DNA of 64,000 bases, from assembly GCF_019175385.1 (NCBI RefSeq), contig NC_083346.1:62773821-62837820 (forward strand), given 5' to 3'. The notes under the pieces are model-generated. The model saw only the letters and a program-made list of their open reading frames with translations, had not been told where the DNA came from and ran no database searches. Both the position numbers and the translations under genes were made by a program. Shown here in pieces: positions 37,201 through 49,313 of this stretch. This DNA comes from Lycium barbarum. Lineage: Eukaryota > Streptophyta > Magnoliopsida > Solanales > Solanaceae. The stretch's first letter is position 1, and each line of letters starts with the position of its first letter.

Positions 37201-37316
37201 CATAAATAATATTCATAACCAACTTGTTCATTAAAATAATTTGGAAGATGGTCATTCCCTTAACTTCACCACGACTACCTTGAAATTTCCGAACATACAA
37301 AATACGGGATATAACA
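34283..37316 (-). mobile_element. 5' LTR of element C
   Basis: 3034 bp, ~99 percent like 28985-32022 by eye. It carries the same core (34688-34755), 27-bp repeats and hairpin. Its outer end (37316) abuts the leader of element D, giving the right-hand junction of the C insertion. The expected target duplication (acagg, 37317-37321) has no visible partner, because the left side was rearranged. Confidence 0.87.
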
Positions 37317-37461
37317 ACAGGGCATTTAGGAAAAATGACCATCTTTCATCTTAAGACATCGTGCGATAGAGATGTGTTATAAGATTTTCCCCTCTTAATA
37401 GTGTGTTATGATTTCAGAAATGCCGCCAAAGGAAAAAGCTACAGTTGCCCAGAAGGGCAAG
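37317..37461 (+). pseudogene. Element D leader end and first gag codons
   Basis: It begins inside the leader ('acagggcatttagg', as at 9670). Gag starts at ATG 37420 (MPPKEKATVAQKGK) and is cut at 37461 by a solo LTR. The reading frame resumes in register at 40153 after the duplicated gcaag, so the gag was uninterrupted before that insertion. Confidence 0.85.
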
Positions 37462-40147
37462 TGTTACACCTCGGAAATTTTCCGCGAGCCTACATTGAAT
37501 AGACCAATGAAGGGTATGAGTGTGCGATGTTTTAATAAGTAGGGAATGACTAATTATGAATTTTCGGAAATAAGAAAGTTGCGGAATTGTATTTCAGCCC
37601 AGTGGTCGTAAAGTGATTTACGGCTCGTAAAGTGATTTACGGACCGTAAAGTGCCATCGTCCTTCGACATTTCAAAAATTTCGACTTTCTGTTAAATGTT
37701 GAAATGGTAAAATATGACCCAGAATACGGACCGTAAATCGAAATACGACCCGTAAACTGAGTCGTAAACTGCCATGGTCTCCAGCCAACCTTTCTCTTTT
37801 TGATATGCTTAAATACGACCACGTTATACGGCCCGTAAACTAGTATACGGTCCGTAAACTAGTATACGACCACTGTACACCCCGACTGTTGTTCATTAAA
37901 AATCAGATTTTGAGTATTAAAAAAGGGATCCTAACCTCATTTTATTTCATTTCTCATCTCCACAACTCGAGAACATTCTAGAAAATTCTCCAAACACTTC
38001 ATCCATAAGAATTCAAGAGAATCAATGGAAAACCAAAATCAACAACATCAAATCCATGAAACAAAGTGTATGAAATGCAAGTAAAAGTCATTTACCTCAA
38101 GAAAACCCAAGAAAGGTGAAGTAGGGTTTTTGGTGCAAAGAAGGCATTACTACTCAAGACTTATTCAACCATCATCTAAGGTAAGTTTCATGACTTTATC
38201 ACGTTGTTTAAGGTGTTGGAAAGCTAAGATGCTTGAATTGTAGAAAGACATGGAAAATGGGTCTTGAATGAGTGAATAGTGTCATAATCGAATGGTAGTT
38301 AAATGGAATCATGAATGTTGATATACTATGATCATGAATACGTTGTAAATGATGTTTAGACCATGAAATGAGTATTATATATGAGAAAATGTGATAACGA
38401 GCTATAACCATAAATGTGGAGAAATTGGAGGAAAACGGTGGAATGTGGCAAATATAGATAAATGACGATTGTTGATACGATATTGTGAGTATTGTCATGA
38501 ATGTTTGGTAGTTGAAATGAAACATGGGAAAAGTAGTAGAAACAAAGGAAATGCTGCCCAATTTTCCCTAGAAAATAGTCACGCGTTCTTCTAGTCGATT
38601 AACTGACGTTGATGCGAATTCTCTTGAAGGTAAAGACGCGAATATTGAAGAGGAACGATCAAGCGGTAGAATAGCTAAAGGAAAAGGTATGTAAGGCTTA
38701 TCTTTTCTTTCAAAAGGCATGAATCCTTCAATTCTTATATAATCCTTCTGCAAAACGAAGCCTATGAGTTCTTCAATATATTGAATTACATAGACTATGA
38801 TGGTGATGATAATGAGCTAGAGTATAGCGATTCAAGAAATTGTGGCATGATGTTCCTATAAGGCTAATGAAGTTATCTTTGTTGACACTCGCCTTATGTT
38901 CTATTTCCTTCAAGGAGAGGCACGATACTCATAAACGTTCATAATATACGTGGGGGCTCTCGACCTTACGTCACCCCGACATTGTTATAGATTGTTCATA
39001 AGCCTCAATGTATGTCCTATGACCAATATTTGGAGAAACTGCGAGTCTATGTTCATAAAATATTTCATGTGAGATAAAGGTAAGAGATACGCTATAGAAA
39101 TGATAAGGGAAATGATGAGCTTAAGCCCAAAGATTATAAAGACTATCATGCGATATTTATACGAAATTCATGCTACGAATATGATGTGAATTTCATAGAT
39201 TGTCTTTAAATTTAAATGTGTGCATTAATGAAAGATTACGATAAGCTTATAAGATGTATGTGATGGCAATGATAAAGATGAGATGTATTGATCCTTGTAT
39301 GATGCATGTGATATGGTCGAGCCACTACGTGGACGAATATGGAAGATATGTATGTGATATTGTCGAGCCACTACGTGGCCGAATACGAATACTGTCGAGC
39401 CCTACGTAGCCGAATACGGATATTGTCGAGCCCTACGTGGCCGAATACGGATAATGTTTTATGTGTATGAGAAGCTACTACACTGCAATGATGAATTATA
39501 TGACATGATGATGTATACGCTATGATGGTTCATGTACAACGATTATGTATATGCAATATATGCATGAAATGTATTCACCCTTAAAGGTCGCGCAGGTTTT
39601 GCCTTCACCTCCTGACTTATGATTTCTCTATTATGTTTGTTTCATTCATGTCTTACATACTCAGTACAATATTCGTACTGACGTCCGTTTTCTTTGGACG
39701 CTGTGTTCATGCCCACAGGTAGACAGGGAGACGGTGCAGACCTTTAGGAGCTATCAGCAGATTTGCAGAAGCACTCCATTATTCCGGAGGTGCTAATCGG
39801 GCTTATACTTTTGTGTATATACATATGTATAAATATTTTGGGCACGACGGGGTCTTGTCCCGTCCATATAGACAGTACTCTAGTAGAGGCTCGTAGATAC
39901 GTATGTGTGGGTTATATGGTCTCACAAGGTCACTACTGTATATACGTAGATATGTGTACATTATCTTTTGATAGCCAAAGGGCTTATGTATATAAAAGTA
40001 TTTATGTTCTTCAATGAAAATGATTTTCTTATGATTATGAGTTTACGAACGAAAAAGGAGGCTTAATGAGTGTGATGAGTAGTAGAACGAGCGGTGCTGG
40101 GTGGTCGGCCCCGGGTACCCGTCACGGCCCCTAGCTGGGTCGTGACA
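37462..40147 (+). mobile_element. Solo LTR in gag of element D
   Basis: A 2686-bp LTR with TGTTACACCTCGG..GTCGTGACA ends and a perfect TSD gcaag (37457-37461, 40148-40152). No internal region remains, so the two LTRs recombined. It is B-like at its start and has TACGGNCCGTA palindromes (37610-37870), hairpin 38888-38919 and the core with TGACGTCC (39651-39730). Confidence 0.92.
39312..39453 (+). repeat. ~30-bp tandem repeat in solo LTR
   Basis: Four imperfect units of 'gtcgagcc(a)ctacgtgg' plus 'ccgaatacgga'. The first is separated from the second by 18 bp. They are not found in the other LTRs of the window. Confidence 0.8.
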
Positions 40148-40152
40148 GCAAG

Positions 40153-41358
40153 ACTACGACGAAAAGGCGGGTAGAAAGAGAGCCGCCAATGAATGTAGAA
40201 GAGGGCGAGTCACATAATGAGGCCCCATCTAGCACTTCCTCCACCCCGCCCAATGTCAAAGAACAAGGAGGAGCTTCGGCTCCAGTTCCTCCACCGGTTG
40301 CTTCGGGTCAACAAGTGACCGAGGTCATTCATCTATTGACACAGTTAGTTGCCGCTCAGGCACAGCAGAAGAATGCGGGTCCGAGTGATAGGGCAGCTAG
40401 TACCAGAGCCCGTGATTTCATGAGTTTGAACCCTCCGGAGTTTTTCGGGTCAAAGCCGGATGAAGACCCGCAAGGTTTTATTGATGAGATGCTGAGAACA
40501 TTGAGGATTATCCATGCCTCCGAGACTGAATCGGTGGAGTTGGCATCTTATAGACTCCGAGATGTGGCGGTATTGTGGTACAATAATTGGCTAGCATCAA
40601 GAAAAGAAAATGTGCCTCCTCCCGTGTGGCAAGAATTTGTAGATGCTTTCATCCGTCACTATTTGCCACCCGAGGTCCGCCGAGCTAGAGCGGATTGGTT
40701 CTTAAATCTAAAGCAAGGAAGCATGAGTGCTTGGGAATATAGCCTTCAATTTAATTTGTTGGCTAGATATGCCGCGACTATGGTGGCCAATATGCGAGAC
40801 AGGGTACATAGGTTTGTGAGTGGCTTGGGGCCACATTTGTTCAAGGACTGTTTGACGGCTTCGTTGCAAGAGGGGATAGATATTTCCCGAATACAAGCCC
40901 ATGCCCAGAACTTAGAGGGACGACAGCAACCACAAAGGGGTGATCATGATACTGATAGGAGGCAAAGCAAAAGGGCCAGATCTATGGGGGCAGGAAGTGA
41001 TTATAGAGGGGGATCAAGGCAGACACATTCTAGATACTCAGGCCAGTCGATGACTAGTGCACCTCCTCGATTTACGGGTATAAGATTCAGTCGCTCCTTT
41101 CGTTCAGGACAGGGTCAGAGTTCGAGGGCCCCAGATTCTCATTTTGGGGGAGATTATAGCCAGAGGAGACCCCCAGTACCGCAATGCAGCCAGTGCGGTA
41201 GGTTACATTCTAGACGGTGTCACCAGGGTTCGGATGCTTGCTATGCCTGCGGCCGGGGTGGGCATATGATGCGAGATTGCCCGTTGATGAGTGGTAGAGT
41301 TGGGGTTCAGCCCACAGGATCAGTGGCTGGTTCATCTTCAGTACGCCCGGTAGGTTAG
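40153..41358 (+). pseudogene. Gag of element D
   Basis: Plus-strand gag continuing from 37420-37461. It shows the acidic/Pro-rich N-terminal region, capsid motif 'PPEFFGSKPDEDPQGFIDEM', 'RDVAVLWYNNW', a basic linker and a CX2CX4HX4C knuckle (CYACGRGGHMMRDC, about 41240). It encodes the structural protein of the particle. Except for the solo LTR it is open to 41358, where a small indel puts the protease in another frame. It is the least damaged gag in the window. Confidence 0.9.
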
Positions 41359-44300
41359 CCTCCCAGATATCAGCAGGTCGAGGTAGAGGGGGAGCATCTA
41401 CTTCAGGTTCCACTCAGCCCCGAGTGTACGCTTTAGCCGAACGACAGGATCTTGAGTCCTCCCCGGATGTGGTTACAGGTATATTATCCATAATCTCCCA
41501 TAATGTGTATGTATTGATAGATACTGGTTCTACACTCTCTTATATTACTCTGTATGTTACTGGTTGTATTGGGGTGAAACCTGAGCCGATCAAACCTTTT
41601 GAGGTATCTACTCCGGTTGGTGATCCCGTGATAGCTAGACAAGTGTATAAAAATTATGTACTTGTGATATGCAATCGCCAAGCCAAAGCTGATTTAATTG
41701 AGCTAGAAATGCTAGATTTCGATGTGATTATGGGTATGGATTGGTTGGCTTCATGTTATGCTAATGTTGATTGCCGAATGAAAGTAGTTCGATTTCAGTT
41801 TCCGAGAGAACCCATGCTTGAATGGAAGGGTAATACAGCCTATCCAAAAGGTATGTTTATTTCCTACCTTAAAGCAAGGAAGATGATAGCTAAGGGCTAT
41901 ATTTATCATCTAGTCCGAGTTCACGATATCACAGCAGAGTCTCCAACGTTCCAATCTGTTCCGGTAGTGAATGAATTTCTGGATGTATTTCCAGATGAAC
42001 TTCCAGGCCTTCCTCCAGAAAGAGAGATTGATTTCGCCATTGATGTGTTGTCGGACACCAAGCCTATTTCTATTCCTCCGTATCGAATGGCTCCGGCAGA
42101 ATTAAGAGAGCTAAAGGCACAGTTGAAACATTTGCTTGAGAAGGGGTTTATTAGAACCAGTTCATCACCGTGGGGAGCACCAGTCTTGTTCGTGAGAAAG
42201 AAAGACGGTTCCCTACGAATGTGCATCGATAGGCAATTGAACAAGGTGACGATAAAGAACAAATATCCTCTCCCAAGGATTGATGATTTGTTTGATCAAC
42301 TACAGGGTGCCAAGTGGTTTTCTAAAATAGACTTGAGGTCGAGTTATCATCAAGTGAGAATTAGAGAAGAAGATATTCCCAAAACAGCCTTCAGAACGAG
42401 ATATGGCCATTATGAATTCCGGGTGATGTCGTTTGGATTGACTAATGCTCCGGCGGTGTTTATGAATTTGATGAATAATATATTCAGGCCACTCTTAGAT
42501 TTATTCGTGATAGTATTCATCGATGATATTCTGGTATACTCTCGCACAGAATCAGAACATGCAGATCATTTACGTATTATTCTTGGAATTCTTCGAACCC
42601 GAGAATTATATGCAAAATTTTCAAAGTGCGAGTTTTGGCTGAATTCTGTAACATTTCTGGGCCATGTTATTTCAGATGATGGCATTCGAGTCGACACTTA
42701 GAAAATTGAAGCTGTGAAGACTTGGCCAAGGCCTACGACGCCTACAGAAGTTCGAAGTTTTCTGGGATTGCTAGGTTACTATAGAAGGTTCGTAGAGGGA
42801 TTTTCCTCTATTTCAGCTCCATTGACGAAGCTAACACAGAAGTCAGTTGAATTTCAATGGAATGATGCTTGTGAACGCAGTTTCCAAGAGTTGAAGGACA
42901 GATTAAACTCAGCTCCGGTCTTAACACTTCCAGAAGGGTCAAATGGTTATGTGGTGTACTGTGATGCTTCCGGCGTTGGGTTAGGATACGTGTTAATGCA
43001 GCACGGTAGAGTCATTGCTTATGCTTCGAGACAGCTGTGGAAACATGAAAAGAACTATCCAACTCATGACCTCGAATTGGCTGCTGTCATTCATGCATTA
43101 AAAATGTGGAGACATTTCTTGTATGGAGTGCATGTCGATATTTATACAGATCACAAGAGTCTTCAATACATTTTCCAATAGAAGGAGTTAAATCTGCGGC
43201 AGAAGCGGTGGTTAGAGTTATTGAAAGATTATGATGTAAATATTTTATACCACCCCGGAAAAGCAAATGTAGTGGCTGATGCGCTTAGCTGCCGATCAAT
43301 GGCAGTTTATGCGAAGTTCCTCCGGAAAGGAAAGAATTAGTTTATGAGCTCCATCAATTAGCGAATTTTGGAGTGCGTGTAATTGATTCGGGTAGTGCAG
43401 GGATTGATATTAATGATCCCACAGCTTCATCTCTGAACATAGAAGTGAAAGAGCGTCAGTATAAAGATCCTCAATTGTGCCATTACAGAGACACGTCTCA
43501 TGGAAAAGATAAGTCCCCATTTGAAGCTTCTATGGATGGAATTCTTAGATATCGAGGCAGGCTATGTGTGCCAAATATTGCAGAGCTGCGCCGTCGAATT
43601 CTAGAAGAAGCCCATTATTCTCGGTATTCTATTCACCCAGGTGCAACCAAAATGCATCATGAACTCAAGTTAATATATTGGTGGGACGGCATGAAAAGAG
43701 ACATAGCATAATTTGTAGCTCAGTGTCCAAATTGCCAACAAGTGAAGATCGAACATCAGAAACCAGGAGGATTATTGCAAGCAATGGAAATCCGTACTTG
43801 GAAAGGGGAAGCTATCAACATGGATTTTATTATGGGACTACCTCATTCTGAGGCAAGTATGATTCTATTTGGGTGATTGTGGACAAATTAACAAAAGCAG
43901 CTCATTTTCTTCCAGTCAGAACCATAGACTCAGCGAAAGACTATGCAAGATTGTATATCAAAGAAATTGTGTGAATCCATGGTATTCCACTATCTATTAT
44001 CACAGATAGAGGAGCGCAATTTACAGCCAAGTTCTGTAAGTTTTTTCAATAAGGTCTAGGTACCCAAGTGAAGCTTAGCACGGCATTTCATCCGCAGACT
44101 GATGGACAAGCCGAACGTACTATTCAGACTTTGGAAGATATGCTACGGGCATGTATACTAGATTTCGGTGGTAGTTGGGATGATCACTTACCTATGATTG
44201 AGTTCGCATATAATAATAGCTACCATTCCAGTATCCAACTGGCTCCGTATGAATCTTTATATGGAAGGAAGTGTAGGTCGCCAATTGGATGGTTTGAAAT

Positions 44301-44893
44301 AGGAGAAGTACAGTTAATAGGCCCTGAATTGGTTAAGCAAGCAGTAGAAAAAGTCAAAGTGATCCGAGATCGATTGTTAACAGCCCAAAGTCGCCAAAAA
44401 TCTTATGCGGACAATCGCCGGCGAGACTTGGAATTTCAGGTTGATGATTGGGTATTTTTTAAGGTGTCGCCAATGAAAGGGGTGATGAAATTTGGCAAGA
44501 AAGGGAAGTTAAGTCCACGATACATTGGACCTTATAAGATTATCCGCAAGGTGGGTCATGTAGCCTACGAGTTGGACTTACCTTCAGAGCTTGAATCAGT
44601 CCACCCAGTTCTTCATGTCTCAATGCTCTGTAAGTGTATTGGAGATCCTACGAGGATTGTTCCGATTGATGATGTCCAAGTGACAGAAAAGCTAGCATAT
44701 GAAGAAGTGCCTATTGCCATCTTAGACAAGCAAGTACGAAGACTTCGAAATAAGGAAGTAGCTTCAGTCAAATCTTGGGCGAAACAACAACTGGGAAGAA
44801 ATGACTTTGGAAGCAGAAGAGAGTATGAAGTTCAAGTATCCGCACTTATTCCAACCCCCAGAAGAGATTCAAGATAAAACACCAACATTATGA
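41359..44893 (+). pseudogene. Pol of element D: protease, RT, RNase H, integrase, chromodomain
   Basis: Domains in order: protease ('[12 protein letters not shown]', about 41510; the other copies have DPGS), RT (42150-42700; '[12 protein letters not shown]'), RNase H (42880-43170; '[10 protein letters not shown]', 'YTDHKSL'), integrase zinc finger (43600-43740, 'HYSRYSIH', 'CPNCQQ'), integrase core ('STAFHPQTDGQAERTIQTLE', 44080) and a chromodomain-like tail (44690-44890). Defects: frameshift near 41360, TAG 42699-42701, TAG near 43179, frameshift near 43310, TAA near 43709, frameshift near 43845, stops near 43972 and 44050, frameshift near 44770. Several stops are C-to-T changes. No active enzyme is expected. 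Confidence 0.92.
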
Positions 44894-45059
44894 GGTATGT
44901 ATGCTTACTTTTCATGCTTTTGGTCGTGTGTGGCCAAAAATATATTGATATTGTATTGTAGCCCTATGAGGCAATGTTATTATGGGTTGTTGTGACAGGA
45001 CGGTAGTGCCATATTACAGGGGAAACTCTATCGAAATTTTCGTAGAATTCCCCAGTGTT

Positions 45060-45098
45060 TAACATTCGAGGACGAGTGTTCCAAAAAGGGGGGAAGAG
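45060..45098 (+). other. Palindrome plus polypurine tract, element D
   Basis: The palindrome AACATTCG..CGAGTGTT (one mismatch) at 45060-45081 is followed by the tract AAAAAGGGGGGAAGAG (about 45083-45098), directly before the 3' LTR. Confidence 0.82.
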
Positions 45099-45160
45099 TG
45101 TTACACCTTGGAAAATTCATGTCGTCGTATAGTGAGTGAACGACTGCGAGCTTAAGGATA

Positions 45161-46816
45161 TGTTATACCCCGTATTTTTGTACGTCGAATTATTTGTAAG
45201 CTAATTGGCATAAGTTAAGGAAGAGATTATTTTGGGATATGGAATAAGGACTTTTAATTCTTAATTTTAATTAGTGCACGAGTTGTTTATAAATTTCAAT
45301 TAGTATAGAAATATTATTGGAGATTAGGGATTAATTAACTATGATTAGATTATTAAGTGGAGATTAGTGATTAATTGAGGTTAATTAAGTTAGCCAATTA
45401 TATAATGGAGTGGGCCCCACCGATTTAATTAAAAAAAAAGAAATTGATGATTCATGGTGAAGGGACACGTGTCCTCTAGATGGACAACATATATATAAGT
45501 CAAATTGATGACTAATGTTGCCATACAATGTCATTTGCAAATTGTAACTCAAATTGAGAAAGGAGAGGAGCTCAGCCATGGCTGCCACTGCTCACGGCCA
45601 GCCATGGTTTTGAAAAAAAAAAAATCTTGCTTAGATTAAATTCTAAGGTAATTTGCAAGTCCAAGAAGGTGATAGTAACATTGGGTATTGAAATGAGGAA
45701 GAAGAAATAGTGCAATTGGTGCAAGTGAGTGTAGAATTTGCTCCGATTAAATTAAGGTAAGATCTTTTCATTTTATGGTATAGTTGGATTAATGGTGTTG
45801 TAATGGAAAGATTAAAATTGTATGAGATGAAATTGGAAGTAAGAAATTGCATGAATTCGTTGGTATTAGGAGTTGTAATTATTATATGGAATTGTTGAGT
45901 TGAAAGATTAAAAGTGTGGTTTATGTTCATATGTAGTTGTTCGTGTTGTTGTCGTGTTGTCGTTGATACGGCTTCTAAATTTGGAAGAAAGAAGTGTATA
46001 ACGTATCGTATGCAAAACGTATGTTGGTCTATTTGGTGTATAATCTTAAATGTTAATGATTTGGATTGGAAAAGGATTAAGAAAGGTTATTGGGTTTTTG
46101 AGTTGTTTATGGGTTGGATATGAATATTTTTATTACTGTTGTTGTTGGTATTGCTGTGGTAACAGGAGATTAATTAGAAGTTCGGGTTAGGCGAGTTATA
46201 TAGGGGAAATGCTGCCCGATTTCCGTTAAGTTCTTAACTAACCAAAACCCTAATCAGGAAAGTATGAACTAAAGAATGAACCCTATAAGTGATTGGTTGT
46301 AGATTTATAAGCTAGAAAGTATAGTTCACTAACGATAGTGTTACTTTCATATTAAATAGGCTAAAGGGGCGACGAAGCGAACTTGGTTACGGTTAACCTA
46401 TAACAGGTATGTAAAGTTATCCTTTCTTTCTTTTGGCATGATTCATATGAAATGAACAAACGACGAATGTATAAGTTCCTATTCTTAGAGACACTAGGAT
46501 GATTATGTTCTTGATTCCCATAAGCTATTTCATATGGTTTTGATATGTGTCTATGATTTCTGAAGTTCCTTTTGATATAATCCATAATGACTTTCGAGGG
46601 ATACTTGATATGACTGTCGCCATTGATACTCAAGTGTTAATTCATTCTACTTATTCTGTTTGAGTCTCTGATAATGATTTAGTCTGTATATGGTTGCTCA
46701 CTACTCTGCTCGTGCATGCCTCAATATATCTTTCACTGAGTCCCGGGCCAGGATACGTTTTCGTGCACAGTTTCACTGCATTGTTCACCGAGTCCCTCAC
46801 TAGAGGGTCGGGATAC

Positions 46817-46864
<48 letters not shown>

Positions 46865-47672
46865 GTGATGATGTGATTATGGCGCCAAGGATGGTATGTG
46901 ATGACTTTATTCACCGAGTCCCATAATGGGCCGGATATGATATATGATATGATATGCATGATTTTCATTTCATAAGGCAAGTGTGTTGATATTTTGAAAG
47001 TCATACTTGTTTCCTGTAATCTCTATTTAAGGCAAGATCCTCTTTATTGTATTTCATACTTTACATAATCAGTACATATCTCGTACTGACCCCCTTTCTT
47101 CGGGGGGCTGCGTTTCATGCCCGCAGGTACAGACACTCGATTCGGTGATCCCCCAGCTTAGGATTTCCAGTCAGCTGTCTTGGAGAGCTCCATTGTCCCG
47201 GAGCCTAGACTTTTGGTACAAATCTTCTGATGTATATATATGTTTGTCCAGGGGTACGGCGGGGCCCTGTCCCGTCATATTTCACTGTTGATACTCTTAG
47301 AGGTCTGTAGACATGTGTGTGGGTTGTATATAGATTGTGATCAGCTGTGTCTATATGGTTTGTTGTGGATATTTCTGTTTGTTGTGGCAGCCTTGTCGGC
47401 TTGCGTATTATAATGATATATAGTGGCAGCCTTGTCGGCATGGGTATTACAATGATATATAGTGGCAGCCTTGTCGGCTTGCGTATTTTATTACGTTGTG
47501 ATTGGTTATGACTCCTCAAGAGACAGATTATCATGATATGTGACGTTGTGAACCTTTGGGTCTTTGTCAATCCCCATATTGTCTATAGCGTCAGTCTGAC
47601 TATGTCTAACAGGTACGTACACGAGTTTCCAGCTCGGGCACTAGTTATGGCCCACGGGGCTGGGTCGTGACA
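45161..47672 (+). mobile_element. Solo LTR E inside D's 3' LTR
   Basis: 2512 bp, TGTTATACCCCG..GGTCGTGACA, with perfect TSD ggata (45156-45160, 47673-47677). It is a distinct family: no CTCACCTT hairpin found, core variant 'cgtactgaccccc' (47055-47130). It contains a (TA)22 run at 46819-46862. No ORF of note. Confidence 0.92.
47385..47490 (+). repeat. 39-bp tandem repeat in LTR E
   Basis: Three units starting at 47385, 47424 and 47463, each with 'tggcagccttgtcggc' followed by 'gtatta' and AT-rich sequence. The third is partial. Confidence 0.8.
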
Positions 47673-49100
47673 GGATAACAGGAAGTTCTTAAAATTATAA
47701 GACGGATAATTAGTGGTCCTAGAATGCATACGTTAAGATCTTGAAGTTATATGAGTTGATGGGATAAGAATTAATAAGGATAAGTGGAGTATAAGTGAGG
47801 TTTAGGAAAGGTTTCATAAATTTTTGCGTTAAGAATTGTTTGGCAAGGCCTTGAGGGCGAGTTATAGGGATGTTTAGATCATTAATGAAGTATTAAATGA
47901 GTGTTAAGAAGGTTGTATAAGGATTGGAGATCAAATGAAACGACGAGAACAACTTCAGGAAAACTGTGAGTTACACGACCATGTTATACGGCCCGTGGAA
48001 TGTTATACGGACCGTATATTGGTCCGTATAACCCAACAACAACTATGTGTTCCTTGGTGGTGAACCACGGACACTTATACGGCCCGTGAAATGTTATACG
48101 GACCGTATAAGTGGTCCGTATAAGTCCCGACGGGCTGAGTTATTCCAAGTATTTAAATGTGATCCCACTTCATTTTATTCATTCTCTTCACTTCACCACT
48201 TCTCTCCAAGCTTCTAGAGGGTTCCATACACACTTCATATATAAGAATTCAAAGGAAAGCAAAGATCAATATCAAGAATCCAAGTGAATCAAGTGCAAGA
48301 AGCTCACTAGGGTTCCTCCAAGTCAAAAATTCTCTTGGGAGTGAAGTTAGGGTTTTCTCCAAGTAAAGTATTGCCAACCAAAACCCGTTCCTACGCATTC
48401 AAAGGTGAGTTTCATGATTTCTCCATGTTGTTTAAAGTATGGAAAGGTTGAAACACTTGGATTTTGGAAGAAAATGGAAAATGGATTACAAAAGATAAGA
48501 TTAGTGACAATTGTGAATAGTAGATTAATATGAATCATGAATCTTGATATGTTGAGATTGTAATCACGTTATGAATGATGTTAGGAGTATGAGAGAAACA
48601 TTAGATGAGAATGAATGTAACGTTGTAGTATGATTATGACTATGGATGACCATGAGAGTAAATTGTGGGAATTGAATAATGATGATGATATTATGAATGC
48701 TATTATTGATGTTGGGAGTTGAAATATGATATGGGGAAAGTAGTAGAAACAAAGGAAATGCTGCCCAATTTTCTTTAGCTTTAGTAAGCACGTTTAAGTA
48801 ATCGATTGGCTAATGTTCATGCGACTTCTCTTGAAGGTAGAAACGTGAGCATTAAAGGAGAACAAGCAAGCGATAGATTAGTTAAACGAAAAAGGTATGT
48901 GAGGCTATTCCTTTCTTTCTATGGCATGAATCCGATGGCATAATTTTTCCTTCTTCCTCATGAATCCTCTATATCTCGGAGAACTAATAGCCTATGTCCA
49001 CGAATAGCCATATGAGATGAGAGATATATTATGAGTTCAATAATGATGATGATGAGTTAAGTATAAAGATTCTAGAGTTCATGATATGATGTTCCTATAA

Positions 49101-49313
49101 CGCTAATGATGTCATATATTGTATACACTTACCTTATATATTATTTCCTTCAAGGTGAGGTAGAATACCATAAAGTTAATGATGTCGTTTATCGTACACA
49201 CTCACCTTATATATTATTTCCTTCAAGGTGAGGCAGAATACCATGAAGTTAATGATGTCATTTATTGTATACACTCACCTTATATACTATTTCCTTCAAG
49301 GTGAGGCAGAATA
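49101..49313 (+). repeat. 73-bp triplicated hairpin repeat, D 3' LTR
   Basis: Same three-unit array as 17687-17864. The first hairpin here has CTTACCTT in its left arm. Presence in both LTRs means the amplification predates this insertion. Confidence 0.83.

Noticed and set aside
42699..42701. Programmed readthrough or recoding at the TAG in D pol
   Set aside because: The stop lies within RT/RNase H rather than at a domain border, and several other lesions follow, so it is simple decay.
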